Origin: Maribellus maritimus | GTDB taxonomy: Bacteria > Bacteroidota > Bacteroidia > Bacteroidales > Prolixibacteraceae | NCBI RefSeq assembly: GCF_022267315.1 | Contig: NZ_JAIKLE010000005.1 | Span: 124,001-188,000, forward strand | DNA length: 64,000 nucleotides | Reading direction: 5' to 3' | In this document: positions 35,623-45,179 of the stretch, one piece after another | Layout of the letters: each line of letters begins with the position of its first letter | Position numbering within the stretch: the first letter of the stretch is position 1 | The notes under the pieces: generated by a model | What the model saw: the letters and a program-made list of their open reading frames with translations, nothing else | What the model was told of the DNA's origin: nothing | The model's database searches: none | Program-made: the position numbers and the translations under genes

Positions 35623-38009
35623 ATCTGATAATTCTAAAACTAGCCATTAAAAATTTGTTTGGCAGAGACCAAACATCGCTTTTAAGCATTTTGGGCTTAA
35701 CCATTGCCCTGGTGTCAACGTTTTATATTTACTCCTATGTATCTTTCGAATTAAGCTACGACAGTCAGCATAAAAAAGCAAAACGGATATACCGGATCAG
35801 CGGAGACATTATTGCCGCTGAAAACACAGCTACACATGCGGTTTTGGGCCCACTTTTGAGCCCCGAACTAAAAAACCACTTCGCTGTGGTGGAAGCATTT
35901 ACACGTTTGATTCCTATCCGTCAGCAGACTGTACTCGAATACCACAACCAACAATTTATTGTTGAAGAAGCCTATTCTGCTGACCCCGATGTTTTTAATA
36001 TTTTTAGCCTTGAGTTTATTTATGGAAGCAATGACAATATTTTTAATAATCCGGACGAAATAGTAATCAATGAAAGCCTATATAAAAAAATATTTAACGA
36101 TGTAAATCCAATAGGCAAGTCATTAATAAAAGATGGACAGCTTCTAAAAATAGCAGGTGTTGTAAAGGACTCTCCTGAAAATTCGCACCATAAATTAAAT
36201 GTGCTGTTCTCGATTGACAACAGATGGAGCAAGCTGGAAAATTTATTACCGGTTCAAATTTCAGAAGGGTACTGGATGCCTTCTGCCTACCATTTTATTC
36301 TTTTGAAACCCAATACCAGTATCACATCAATAACTGATAACTTCGATTCATTTTATAAAAAATACATGGCTGAATTTGGCAATGCCATTAATGCAAAATT
36401 CAAACCTGTTGCGGTATCTCTAAAAGAATTACATTTTTCGCGTCATATGGATTACGATCTTCAAAAAGGGAATAAAACTTATATCTATTTACTGATAATG
36501 ATTGGTCTTTTTATCCTTTCGGTTGCCGTTATCAATTATGCCAACCTGTTATTCACCCAAAATATAATACAATCAAAAAAAATTGGCATAAAAAAAATAC
36601 TGGGAGCCTCGCACTTTACTCTATACAAACAATTTACAGCTAATTCCTTCTTTTTTATATTCACTTCATTCGTACTCGCTTATTTAATTTATTTTCTTAG
36701 CCTGTCTGCTTTAATATCGGTTACGAATATCGATAAAACGGTATTTAATATTCTAAAAATATTTAAACTTTCTGCTGTTCTTTTGGTAGCCCTTGTTCTG
36801 ATTACTTCTTCCATTTCCTTTGTTAATCAGATGGGAAAAGAGGGCATAAAATTGCTCCACCCTTTTTCGTTAAAAATGCTCGCCCCAACAAATTATAGAT
36901 TTGGAATATCTTCAACCGTAATACAATATACTTTATCGAGTATACTGATTATTTCGATGATAATTATTACCCGCCAAATTAACTTTTTACTGCAAAGCGA
37001 TATGGGGTTTAATAAAGAGAATATTTTAATTATTGATTTAAACAACCTTGCCGGAACAGGAAAGAACATTAATCCGTTTTTAAACGAAATTCAGAGGAAT
37101 CCGCAAATAAAAAATGTCGCCCTGTCAACAAATATTCCCGGCAATATTATGGGTACAAGCCACTTTCAGATACAACGCAATGGGGAAACCGTGACTAAAA
37201 TCGTTAAGACAATGGGCGTTGATTATCAATATATTCCAACGCTGGATTTGCATTTAAAAGAAGGGCGAAATTTCGCAAAAACATTTAAAGACAGCAGCTT
37301 TAATTCAATAATCATTAATGAAGCATTTATTGATTTTTGTGGTTTTAACGGGGATATGATTGGCCAAAAACTGGCCGGAGATACCCAAGTTATCGGCGTA
37401 TTGAAAAACGCCCGGTTCAACTCGCTACATAATCCAACCGAACCGATGGTGCTTTATTTAGGAAATAACAAAATGAAGTACTTAAACATAAAACTTCAAA
37501 GTAACGAATTAAAAAAGGCCGTTCAGTCAATTGAAAAAATCTGGTATAATATTTATCCCGAAGTTCTTTTTGACACCCAATTTCTTGATAACAGAATAGC
37601 TATGTTATACAACAAAGACCAGCAAATAAATACGTTAATAAAACTTTTTGCCTTTATCAGCCTTCTCATTTCAATTATGGGGCTGGTAAATCTTTCAACA
37701 ATTCTAACAAAAAGCAAAACAAAAGAAATTGGCATTCGGAAAGCAAACGGAGCCAATACCCTTGGAATTTTATTATTGCTAAATACAAAATTTATTAAGT
37801 GGGTAACATTTGCGTTTATTCTGGCCATTCCTGCCGCCTATTTTATTATGAGTAACTGGCTTCACGGCTTTGCAAATAAAATTAATCTGAGTTGGTGGAT
37901 TTTTGGACTCGCCGGAATACTTGTTTTCGGAATTGCCTTGCTAACTGTAAATTTAAACAGCTGGAATGCGGCAAGAAGAAATCCTGTTGAAGCATTGAGA
38001 TATGAATAA
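35619..38009 (+). CDS. ABC transporter permease, MacB/FtsX type
   Basis: 796 residues in the common Bacteroidota double layout: N-terminal helix (about 20-42), large periplasmic MacB_PCD-like domain, three-helix FtsX domain (about 285-400), a second periplasmic region after another helix (about 430-450), and a second FtsX domain (about 685-790) with KTKEIGIRKANGA and ARRNPVEALRYE. Such proteins transduce mechanical work across the membrane for efflux or lipoprotein handling. Its ATPase and membrane-fusion partners are absent from this locus; instead it is paired with a protease lipoprotein. Confidence 0.9.
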   Translation: MNLIILKLAIKNLFGRDQTSLLSILGLTIALVSTFYIYSYVSFELSYDSQHKKAKRIYRISGDIIAAENTATHAVLGPLLSPELKNHFAVVEAFTRLIPIRQQTVLEYHNQQFIVEEAYSADPDVFNIFSLEFIYGSNDNIFNNPDEIVINESLYKKIFNDVNPIGKSLIKDGQLLKIAGVVKDSPENSHHKLNVLFSIDNRWSKLENLLPVQISEGYWMPSAYHFILLKPNTSITSITDNFDSFYKKYMAEFGNAINAKFKPVAVSLKELHFSRHMDYDLQKGNKTYIYLLIMIGLFILSVAVINYANLLFTQNIIQSKKIGIKKILGASHFTLYKQFTANSFFFIFTSFVLAYLIYFLSLSALISVTNIDKTVFNILKIFKLSAVLLVALVLITSSISFVNQMGKEGIKLLHPFSLKMLAPTNYRFGISSTVIQYTLSSILIISMIIITRQINFLLQSDMGFNKENILIIDLNNLAGTGKNINPFLNEIQRNPQIKNVALSTNIPGNIMGTSHFQIQRNGETVTKIVKTMGVDYQYIPTLDLHLKEGRNFAKTFKDSSFNSIIINEAFIDFCGFNGDMIGQKLAGDTQVIGVLKNARFNSLHNPTEPMVLYLGNNKMKYLNIKLQSNELKKAVQSIEKIWYNIYPEVLFDTQFLDNRIAMLYNKDQQINTLIKLFAFISLLISIMGLVNLSTILTKSKTKEIGIRKANGANTLGILLLLNTKFIKWVTFAFILAIPAAYFIMSNWLHGFANKINLSWWIFGLAGILVFGIALLTVNLNSWNAARRNPVEALRYE

Positions 38010-38040
38010 AATTTAAGTAACCTGATAATTTACATAAACG

Positions 38041-38418
38041 ATGAAAACAAAACTCATTTATCTGATCTTAATGACGTTAGTTATTTGCTTTAATGCAACT
38101 GCACAATTGGAAGGCAAAAAGTTTAGTACAAAAGTGGAAGGAATTGGAGAAATCAACCTGGAATTCAAAAATAATGTATATGAATTATCCACCTCTGCAA
38201 GTGTTATTGTTGTAAAAGGTAATTATGAAATCAATAAAAATACAATAAACTTTACCGATACAGAGGGGCCGATGGCCTGCCCCGAAGACATAACCGGAAA
38301 ATATGAGTTTGTGTTTAACAATGAAGATTTAATGCTTAAAGCAATACAGGATGCTTGCCCGGGCAGAAACACAATGGCAGGAACGCTGTGGAAAGAAGTG
38401 ACCAAAAATCGACAATAA
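38041..38418 (+). CDS. Small secreted protein, lipocalin-like candidate
   Basis: 125 residues with a signal peptide ending CFNATAQ. The mature part is almost all beta (repeated short strands such as KFSTKVEGIGEINLEF, TINFTDTEG, GKYEFVF), with two cysteines (MACPED, DACPGR) that could pair. It resembles small lipocalin-like Bacteroidota proteins, but I do not recognise a named family. It lies 31 bases after the permease gene and may be the third gene of that operon. Confidence 0.6.
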   Translation: MKTKLIYLILMTLVICFNATAQLEGKKFSTKVEGIGEINLEFKNNVYELSTSASVIVVKGNYEINKNTINFTDTEGPMACPEDITGKYEFVFNNEDLMLKAIQDACPGRNTMAGTLWKEVTKNRQ

Positions 38419-38557
38419 AAATTGTATTTAAACAAAAGCAGGAATTGTCTTTTCAATCCTTTCAAATCCGATATCGATAAATTAAGAGTCTGTCAAGAAA
38501 TAAAAAACAAAAATGGAAAGATACTTTTAGTCTGTTTGTATCACGTAGTAAAATTTC

Positions 38558-38587
38558 TTTACAATTCTAATCAGGAGTAATTGTAAA
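38558..38587 (+). promoter_or_regulatory. 9-bp inverted repeat in leader of ExbB-like gene
   Basis: TTTACAATT and AATTGTAAA are perfect inverted arms around a 12-base loop, ending 35 bases before the ATG at 38623. It could be an operator or a 5' UTR hairpin. No T-run follows, so a terminator is unlikely. Confidence 0.4.
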
Positions 38588-38622
38588 TATTATTCAATAC
38601 AACTAATTTTAAAACATAAATT

Positions 38623-38979
38623 ATGAAATCAATTATCGGAAAATTTATTGACGGAGGCCCAGTTTTTACTGTCGTTATCTTTATCTGCCTTCTTGTAATT
38701 CTGGCCTTGTTTTTTCTTGCGCTGGTAAAAAAAGGCGACAATCAGAAATCGAAAGAACTGATGACACACATTGGCTGGTTTGCTGTTGCCTGGGGATTTA
38801 TGGGGCGTACTTTTGGACTTATCAGTGCATTTAATGCTGTTGAAGCAAGTGGAGAACTCACCCCAAAACTACTTGCCGGAGGTTTAAAAATGGCACTTGT
38901 TGATCCGCTTTTCGGAATATTTGTTTTTGTTGTGGCGCGTCTGGCTATAATTATACTAGTTTCACTGCAGAAAAAATAA
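38623..38979 (+). CDS. Compact MotA/TolQ/ExbB-like proton channel protein
   Basis: 118 residues with three helices (about 14-35, 47-65 and 92-113). The segment GRTFGLISAFNAVEASGELTP, then LLAGGLKMALVDPLFGIFVF, matches the conserved TolQ/ExbB channel core. It is about half the length of usual ExbB (230-250 residues): the first helix and long cytoplasmic loops are reduced or missing. No ExbD/TolR gene follows. Ion-channel function by itself is uncertain, but homologous short forms annotated as MotA/TolQ/ExbB occur in Bacteroidota. Confidence 0.72.
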   Translation: MKSIIGKFIDGGPVFTVVIFICLLVILALFFLALVKKGDNQKSKELMTHIGWFAVAWGFMGRTFGLISAFNAVEASGELTPKLLAGGLKMALVDPLFGIFVFVVARLAIIILVSLQKK

Positions 38980-39044
38980 GATTTTAATTCTTCTAAAAGG
39001 CTCACGTCAACCTCACAAAATCATTGCCTGACAAAATATCAAAG

Positions 39045-39064
39045 AATCCGGTTTTTGCCGGATT
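39045..39064 (+). terminator. Possible terminator after ExbB-like gene
   Basis: AATCCGG and CCGGATT form a perfect 7-bp stem around TTTTTG. The following bases are T-rich but not a clean T-run. Confidence 0.45.
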
Positions 39065-39141
39065 TACTTATTTCCATTCAACTCTTTCATTCATAAACTG
39101 TTTACATTCAAAAGAATTCAAAAAAAAGAATTTTAAAGCGG

Positions 39142-39906
39142 ATGAATCGGGAATTTATACAAACCATCGACGATGTAATATCGGTACTGGAAACGATTAT
39201 CAACGAAACTGCAAAAAATGAAAATCCATTGGGCTATTTTGCCGTTCTGTATAAAAAAGTAACCGTCAACGTCAAAAAGGGAATAGAGAATAATTATTTT
39301 GATGATGGAAAACGAATGGAAAAACTGGATATAATTTTTGCCAAACGATACATTGATGCTTATTTCGCATGGAATCAAAAACAATGGGTTACACACTCCT
39401 GGGGAAAAACGTTCGAATTGGAAAAGAACAATAAAATGTTGGTTCTGCAGCACCTTTTGATGGGTATGAATGCACACATTAACCTCGATCTGGGCATTGC
39501 TGCAGCAAAAATTTCGGCAAACAAAAATATTCAGGAATTAGAAACTGATTTTAATAAAATAAACGAAATCCTTTCGTCTTTGGTAGATGAAGTTCAATTT
39601 GGTCTTTCATCCATTTGGCCGGCATTAAAATGGATACTTTCGAAATCGGGAAAACTTGATAATTACCTGGTTGATTTTAGCATGGAAATTGCCCGCGACG
39701 GAGCCTGGAATTTTGCAAATACAGTTGCCGGTCAGGAATCAGACAAATGGCCCTATGAAATAAAGCTAAGAGACGCTACAGTTGCTGAGAAATCTAAAAT
39801 TATTACCCATTCAAAAAAATGGATTCAATTTCTTTTATGGATAATTCGTCTGGGAGAAAGAGGCACTGTTTCTGAAAAGATGAAAAAACTAAGCGGAATA
39901 GTTTAA
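39142..39906 (+). CDS. DUF5995 family protein
   Basis: 254 residues, all helical, no signal peptide. The core matches the DUF5995 pattern: FAVLYKKVTVNVKKGI, KLDIIFAKRYIDAYFAW and QHLLMGMNAHINLDLGIAAA. The histidines and the NAHINLDL motif look like a possible metal or substrate site, but no reaction is known. The next 464 bases contain no convincing gene. Confidence 0.8.
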   Translation: MNREFIQTIDDVISVLETIINETAKNENPLGYFAVLYKKVTVNVKKGIENNYFDDGKRMEKLDIIFAKRYIDAYFAWNQKQWVTHSWGKTFELEKNNKMLVLQHLLMGMNAHINLDLGIAAAKISANKNIQELETDFNKINEILSSLVDEVQFGLSSIWPALKWILSKSGKLDNYLVDFSMEIARDGAWNFANTVAGQESDKWPYEIKLRDATVAEKSKIITHSKKWIQFLLWIIRLGERGTVSEKMKKLSGIV

Positions 39907-40370
39907 AAATTCTGTGATTTACGCTGCAATAAAATCAGTATATCCGGAAAAACACATCTGCGGCAAAATTGCTTTTCACCATTTTAATGTATCCTCTGTA
40001 CTGACATCTTACATCGCCCCCAAAAGTAAATCGGTGATGGAATCGAAGCAAGTAAACAACAAAATGCGACTTCGTTTTTTCGAAATTATGTTTATTTTTA
40101 AAAAGTCAAAAACCAAAATTTAATAAAATGCTTCTTTCCAATAAAAACCGAAAACAATGCGATCTTCTCAATCTGTAACAAAATCAAAATATTCTGACAA
40201 TTAGGAATCCGGCGGATTCTTTCAGTATTGTATATCCCTTTGCGTGAATGCTCTCCACGACATGACGATTTTTTAGACTACCCACTGTCATAAAATAAAA
40301 GCAAGTCTGGAATTGTAGGCGAGGCTCTGGAAAAAGAAGAACACTCACACAAAAAAATTGACAAACGAGA
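39907..40370. other. Intergenic region, 464 bases, no gene
   Basis: No convincing gene. It holds a small perfect palindrome (GAATCC, loop GGC, GGATTC at 40205-40219) that may end the DUF5995 transcript, and AT-rich DNA before the CotH gene. A short GTG-started frame at 39914-40123 has no protein-like features. Confidence 0.5.
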
Positions 40371-42107
40371 ATGATAAAAAAAGTTACATTTCAACTTATT
40401 TTTTTAAACCTCATTAGCGTTGTGGTATATTCTCAAAATGGTATAGTGAGCATCGAGAAGAACTATTTTAATGTAGATACAAACAAAAAAATAGTATTGA
40501 TTAATCAAAATATCGAAGAGCTTAACTCAATATACAACGGAGCAAAAGAAAAAGTGCTCTCTGGCGGTATCAGTTATACTCTCATCTCTCCGGTATCCGA
40601 ATTTAAAACAAGTCTGGCATACAAAGCTGTCAATGTTTATAATGAGCTTTTTGATTTATACTTCACTCGGCTACCTGTAATAACTATTACCACAAACAAT
40701 ACAATTGTTGACGAACCGAGAGTGTATGCCCATTTCTCAATGAGTGAAAGCAATGGAAATCTCACGGAGAACGCGATAGGGATAGAATACAGAGGAGGCT
40801 GGACTCAATCGTTACCAAAAAAATCGTTAAGAATTGAGTTTTGGAATGACACACTTGGTTATGATACGAAAGATGTTTGTATGCTTGGTATGAGAAGTGA
40901 TGACGATTGGAATCTACAAGCGATGTATAATGAACCGCTCAGAATTCGTAGTAAAGTAAGTTTTGACTTGTGGAAAAAAATCGATGCACTATATTACGCA
41001 GACGCTGAACCGGAAGCCGTAAACGGTGTAAATATGGAATTTATTGAACTGTTTATAAACAAGGAATACCGGGGATTATACACTCTAAGCGAAAGAGTTG
41101 ACAGAAAACAGCTCAAACTAAAAAAATTCAAAAACAATAAAATCAGAGGTGAATTATACAAAGGCATTAGTTGGGGGGCTTCTACATTTACATCTTTACC
41201 TCAATATTCCAATTCCAATACTTTGTGGAGCGGATTTGAATATATATATCCCGAAGAAGAAATAAACTGGGCAAACATTTATGATTTTGTTGATTTTGTA
41301 GTAAATGAAGACAGCATATCATTTTACAACATTTACAGAAACAAATTTAATCTTGATAACGCAGTAAATTACTTCTTGTTTCTAAATTTACTAAGGGCAA
41401 CAGACAACACGGGAAAAAACATATTTATTGCAAAATACGCCGATGGCGAACCTTTTTTTTATATCCCCTGGGATCTAGACGGTACCTTTGGGATAATATG
41501 GAACGGAACGCAAGAAAATATTACAAATGATGTTTTAACAAATGGTTTCTACAAAAGACTACTATCTGATAACAGCGAAAACGGATTTGTAAAAAAGCTA
41601 CAAAGCAGATGGACAGAATTAAGAAGCAACATATTTTCATTAGATAATTTAATAGGAGCATTTAATACACAGTTTTGTTATTTAACAACAAACGGAGTAT
41701 ATGAACGGGAATTGAAGGCATGGGAAAACTGCGATTTTTTTGATTATAACAATATTGAATATACATATGGTTGGTTAGAAAATCGTTTAAATTATTTGGA
41801 TAAAGTTTTTAATAATCCAGCACTTATTACACACATAGCAAAACACAAATTGGTTAATAAAACAGAAGAGTTAAAAATATACCCTAATCCGGCAAGTTGG
41901 TACTTCCATTTCGAAGCTGTAAAAGATGATTGTTTTATTGAAAAAATATCGATATTCAATTTTTTGGGACAATCGTCGATTATAAAAATGCCGCACAAAA
42001 ACAGCGGAAAAATTGATATTTCAACCTTAAATGAAGGAATATATTTGATTGTTACTGATTTCAATGATGGCTCCAGAGAAGTAAAAAAACTAATTATTAA
42101 AAAATAG
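40371..42107 (+). CDS. cotH: CotH kinase family protein with T9SS sorting domain
   Basis: 578 residues. A signal peptide (ends ISVVVYSQ) is followed by a CotH kinase domain (about 115-460). This has IEYRGGWTQSLPKKSLRIEF, DDWNLQAMYNEPLRIRSK and the catalytic-type motif PWDLDGTFG. The C-terminal 75 residues form a type A T9SS sorting signal (LKIYPNPAS, FNFLGQ, LNEGIYLI, KKLIIKK). It should be exported through the Por/type IX system and attached to the surface or released. CotH proteins are atypical protein kinases in Bacillus spore coats and secreted bacterial effectors; the surface target here is unknown. Confidence 0.92.
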   Translation: MIKKVTFQLIFLNLISVVVYSQNGIVSIEKNYFNVDTNKKIVLINQNIEELNSIYNGAKEKVLSGGISYTLISPVSEFKTSLAYKAVNVYNELFDLYFTRLPVITITTNNTIVDEPRVYAHFSMSESNGNLTENAIGIEYRGGWTQSLPKKSLRIEFWNDTLGYDTKDVCMLGMRSDDDWNLQAMYNEPLRIRSKVSFDLWKKIDALYYADAEPEAVNGVNMEFIELFINKEYRGLYTLSERVDRKQLKLKKFKNNKIRGELYKGISWGASTFTSLPQYSNSNTLWSGFEYIYPEEEINWANIYDFVDFVVNEDSISFYNIYRNKFNLDNAVNYFLFLNLLRATDNTGKNIFIAKYADGEPFFYIPWDLDGTFGIIWNGTQENITNDVLTNGFYKRLLSDNSENGFVKKLQSRWTELRSNIFSLDNLIGAFNTQFCYLTTNGVYERELKAWENCDFFDYNNIEYTYGWLENRLNYLDKVFNNPALITHIAKHKLVNKTEELKIYPNPASWYFHFEAVKDDCFIEKISIFNFLGQSSIIKMPHKNSGKIDISTLNEGIYLIVTDFNDGSREVKKLIIKK

Positions 42108-42216
42108 CAGGAAAGCTCAAACACCAAAGCCGGGACTCTATATTTAACTATAACTTGCAGACAGATACTTATTACAAAAAATATCTATTTTTAACTTTCA
42201 AAATACAACTCATATT

Positions 42217-43389
42217 ATGAAAAATCCTTCAACACTTATTTGTTTTATTCTTGTTCTTCTTACTTCTTTTAGCTGTACAAAAACAGAAAAAAAATCACAA
42301 AACATCCTGTACTTTGATTTAACGCAAAACTACGATGATATAGAAATTGATTTAGATAAATATGTTTCGGACATCCGGGTAATTCAGCTTGAAACCGATA
42401 CAAATACATTGCTTCGGAGTTTTAATGGCTTTGTTGGTGAAAAATACATCGTTTCGATTGATTTTGACAAGTTGCTTTTATTTTCCGAAGATGGAAACTA
42501 CATTACAACTATGGCAAAAAAAGGAAAAGGACCGAATGAATTTACACAAATTGACGCCTGGACAGTGGATGAAAATGAAACCTGTTTTTACTTTCATGAT
42601 TACAATAAGGATTATATCTACAGGTATCACCTAGAAAACAAAGAATATCTAAAAAAAATACCATTTGAATCAAAAGGATATCTGCAAAATATTGAACTGT
42701 TTAACGATTCTGTGTTCGCCATTCTTCCCGGAATGTTTTCCATATATGGTTATCTATATTTTTTTCAGGAGTTGAATGGCAAAATCTTAGACGGGATAAA
42801 AAAAGAACCAGTATCTCATCCCGGAACGTGGGCCGGGGCATCGCCTGCCTTTTCAAAATGGGGAAAAAACTCGATTGTTTTTCAACCTTCAGGCTCCGAC
42901 ACGGTATTCCAGATCAGTCAATCTAAAAAGAATCCCTGGTTGATCTTCGACTTAGAAAAAGCACAAAAAACGGGTAACAAAACCGTATTTACAACCGGGA
43001 GCGTTCTTTTTAGCGACAATGAAAAACTTTTTCTGGAAAAGAATAAATTCGAAAAAACAGTGACTGAATTTTCTGCCAGTATGAGAAGGCTGGACACGGA
43101 ACAGTTTATTTTTAATATAAAAAGTAGGGAGATACATGGTATCAACAAAATAACGATGCAGTTCAACAAAATTGAAATACCACTAAATACGGTTCGTTTT
43201 CAAAATAACAACCGTTTTGCGGTGTCAATTCAGGCAGCGTCTTTTAAATCGTTACTAAAAGAAGCCAAAAAAAATAAAAATCTTACCGAAACAGAAATTC
43301 AAAAACTAAATACATTTGACCAAAATTTATCTATAGACGATAATCCAATTATTATTACAGGAGTATGTAAACAGGATATAGAGATATGA
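42217..43389 (+). CDS. 6-bladed beta-propeller lipoprotein
   Basis: 390 residues. The lipoprotein signal ends LTSFSC (lipid Cys20). The mature part shows propeller-blade repeats characteristic of the Bacteroidota 6-bladed family: RVIQLETDTNTLLRS, KYIVSIDFDKLLLFSEDGNYI, KKGKGPNEFTQI, and FYFHDYNKDYIYRY. Such proteins sit in the outer membrane or periplasm, often beside transport or sensing genes. Here it follows CotH by 110 bases, so a common transcript is possible. Ligand unknown. Confidence 0.85.
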   Translation: MKNPSTLICFILVLLTSFSCTKTEKKSQNILYFDLTQNYDDIEIDLDKYVSDIRVIQLETDTNTLLRSFNGFVGEKYIVSIDFDKLLLFSEDGNYITTMAKKGKGPNEFTQIDAWTVDENETCFYFHDYNKDYIYRYHLENKEYLKKIPFESKGYLQNIELFNDSVFAILPGMFSIYGYLYFFQELNGKILDGIKKEPVSHPGTWAGASPAFSKWGKNSIVFQPSGSDTVFQISQSKKNPWLIFDLEKAQKTGNKTVFTTGSVLFSDNEKLFLEKNKFEKTVTEFSASMRRLDTEQFIFNIKSREIHGINKITMQFNKIEIPLNTVRFQNNNRFAVSIQAASFKSLLKEAKKNKNLTETEIQKLNTFDQNLSIDDNPIIITGVCKQDIEI

Positions 43390-43403
43390 GATTTGAAATC
43401 TAT

Positions 43404-45098
43404 CTAATTAATTTTACTGTTCACAGTTTCCAGAATTTCTTTTTCTTTTTCCCTTGCTGAACGGAGCAAATTCTCCGCTTGCGTTAATACTTGGGAAAGC
43501 CAGTTTTTGTCCTCATAACCCGAAGCATTTATTTTAACATTCAGGAAAGCACCTTCAACGGCGGTACGAGCGCAAAGTGCTCCCACCCCGGCATCAGACA
43601 CGGAGTTGGGATTTCCTGCTTCTGCCATTGCTTTTATTACTTCCATTGAATCAAAGGAAAGCTGCATAACTTTAAACGGAACTTCAATTGCATTTTTTGT
43701 TGCCTCCTGAATAGCTCTTTTCCGGTTTGTCTTTTCCTCTTCAGTTGATTTTGGCATAGCAAATGCAGCGATAATTTGATTAAAAGCATCGGTATCTTTA
43801 TCCACACAATTGAGCAATGCCGAATGAAAATTCTTCCCTTTTTCTGCCCAATCGGAGAATTCTTCCCAACCTTCGTCCCACCCCCTTTTGTGCGCAGAAA
43901 GGTTAGCCACCATTGTTCCCAATGCAGCGCCCAGCGAACCAACATAAGCTGAAATTGAACCCCCTCCGGGAGCCGGAGACTCAGAAGCCGTTTCTTCGGA
44001 AAACTGTTTCAAGGTTTGCTCCACCAGCCTTTCTCCGGTGTTTTCCGCAATTACATATTCAATAATCTTTTTCTTCGGTTCAAAAGGCCCAAGCTCATCG
44101 AGGCCAAGCGACTTAACAGCAATTTTTATAATTTCTTCATCCGAAATTCCAAGCGAACGTTGTTGTTTTCCAAGGAAATATTTTCCTGCATCAAGCATGG
44201 CGCTGAGTGGAATCAATCCAACCAACTCCGAACCGGTCACTCGTAATCCACGTTCGCGGGCACGTTCACAAACTTCATCAAAAGCAACGTGAACTGGTGT
44301 AACTGTTATGTCGGTTAGATTAATTGAAATTTGCGCAACTCCGTATTCCTCAATATACCAACCAATTGCACGAGTTTTTTTTAAACTTCCCGGTATACGT
44401 ACCGGTTCACCATTTTCATCGGTAACAATTTTACCTGTTAAGGGATTTCCTTCACGTTTTACCCGACCTGCTTCACGAATATCAAATGCAATTGCATTTG
44501 CCCTGCGGGTAGATGTTGTATTTAAATTTATATTGTAGGCCACCAAAAAATTACGAGCACCAATAGCAGTGGCTCCGCTCCCCGCCACTTGTTCCAACCA
44601 TTTATCGGGGCCAAAATCAGGTTTCCATCTTTCTGTTGAGATTCGATCTTTTAATCCCTCATATTCTCCTGAGCGACAATTTGCCAAACTTCTTCGTTCG
44701 CTTTTAAAAGCAGCAAATTCATAACAAAACACGGGAATTCCCAACTCCGTTCCTACCCTTTGGGCAAGCTCCCGGGCAAACTCTACGGCTTCCTCCATAT
44801 TAACGTTAGCAACAGGCACCAACGGACAAACATCGGTGGCTCCAAAACGGGGATGCTCGCCTTTGTGTTTGCTCATATCTATGATTTCGGCAGCCTTCTT
44901 TATGCCGCGAAAAGCAGCTTCAATCACAAATTCCGGCTCGCCAACAAAAGTTACAACGGTTCGGTTGGTTGCTTTTCCCGGGTCAACGTCCAGCAATTTT
45001 ACTTCTGAAACACTCTCAATGGCATCGGTAATTTGTTTAATTTTATTTAAATCCCTACCTTCAGAAAAATTCGGCACACACTCTATTAGTTTATTCAT
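43404..45098 (-). CDS. ftcD: Bifunctional glutamate formimidoyltransferase/formimidoyl-THF cyclodeaminase
   Basis: 564 residues, matching vertebrate-like fused FTCD (about 540). The N-terminal half (1-300) has the formiminotransferase motifs ECVPNFSEGRD, GEHPRFGATDVCPLVP and AIGARNFLVAYN. The C-terminal half (about 365-564) is the cyclodeaminase with SPAPGGGSISAYVGSLG. It transfers the formimino group from N-formimino-glutamate to tetrahydrofolate, then releases ammonia. It follows hutI on the same strand, completing the lower histidine pathway; hutH and hutU are not in this window. Confidence 0.96.
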   Translation of the reverse strand: MNKLIECVPNFSEGRDLNKIKQITDAIESVSEVKLLDVDPGKATNRTVVTFVGEPEFVIEAAFRGIKKAAEIIDMSKHKGEHPRFGATDVCPLVPVANVNMEEAVEFARELAQRVGTELGIPVFCYEFAAFKSERRSLANCRSGEYEGLKDRISTERWKPDFGPDKWLEQVAGSGATAIGARNFLVAYNINLNTTSTRRANAIAFDIREAGRVKREGNPLTGKIVTDENGEPVRIPGSLKKTRAIGWYIEEYGVAQISINLTDITVTPVHVAFDEVCERARERGLRVTGSELVGLIPLSAMLDAGKYFLGKQQRSLGISDEEIIKIAVKSLGLDELGPFEPKKKIIEYVIAENTGERLVEQTLKQFSEETASESPAPGGGSISAYVGSLGAALGTMVANLSAHKRGWDEGWEEFSDWAEKGKNFHSALLNCVDKDTDAFNQIIAAFAMPKSTEEEKTNRKRAIQEATKNAIEVPFKVMQLSFDSMEVIKAMAEAGNPNSVSDAGVGALCARTAVEGAFLNVKINASGYEDKNWLSQVLTQAENLLRSAREKEKEILETVNSKIN

Positions 45099-45179
45099 GA
45101 AACAAATTTTTTCGTCAACGATTTAAGCCCGAAAATAATCAACCCTTCAGGAAATGCATATGATATTTTTCATCTGAAT

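Noticed and set aside
39914-40123. 69-codon GTG-started frame after the DUF5995 gene
   Set aside because: No signal, motif or composition supporting translation; probably intergenic.
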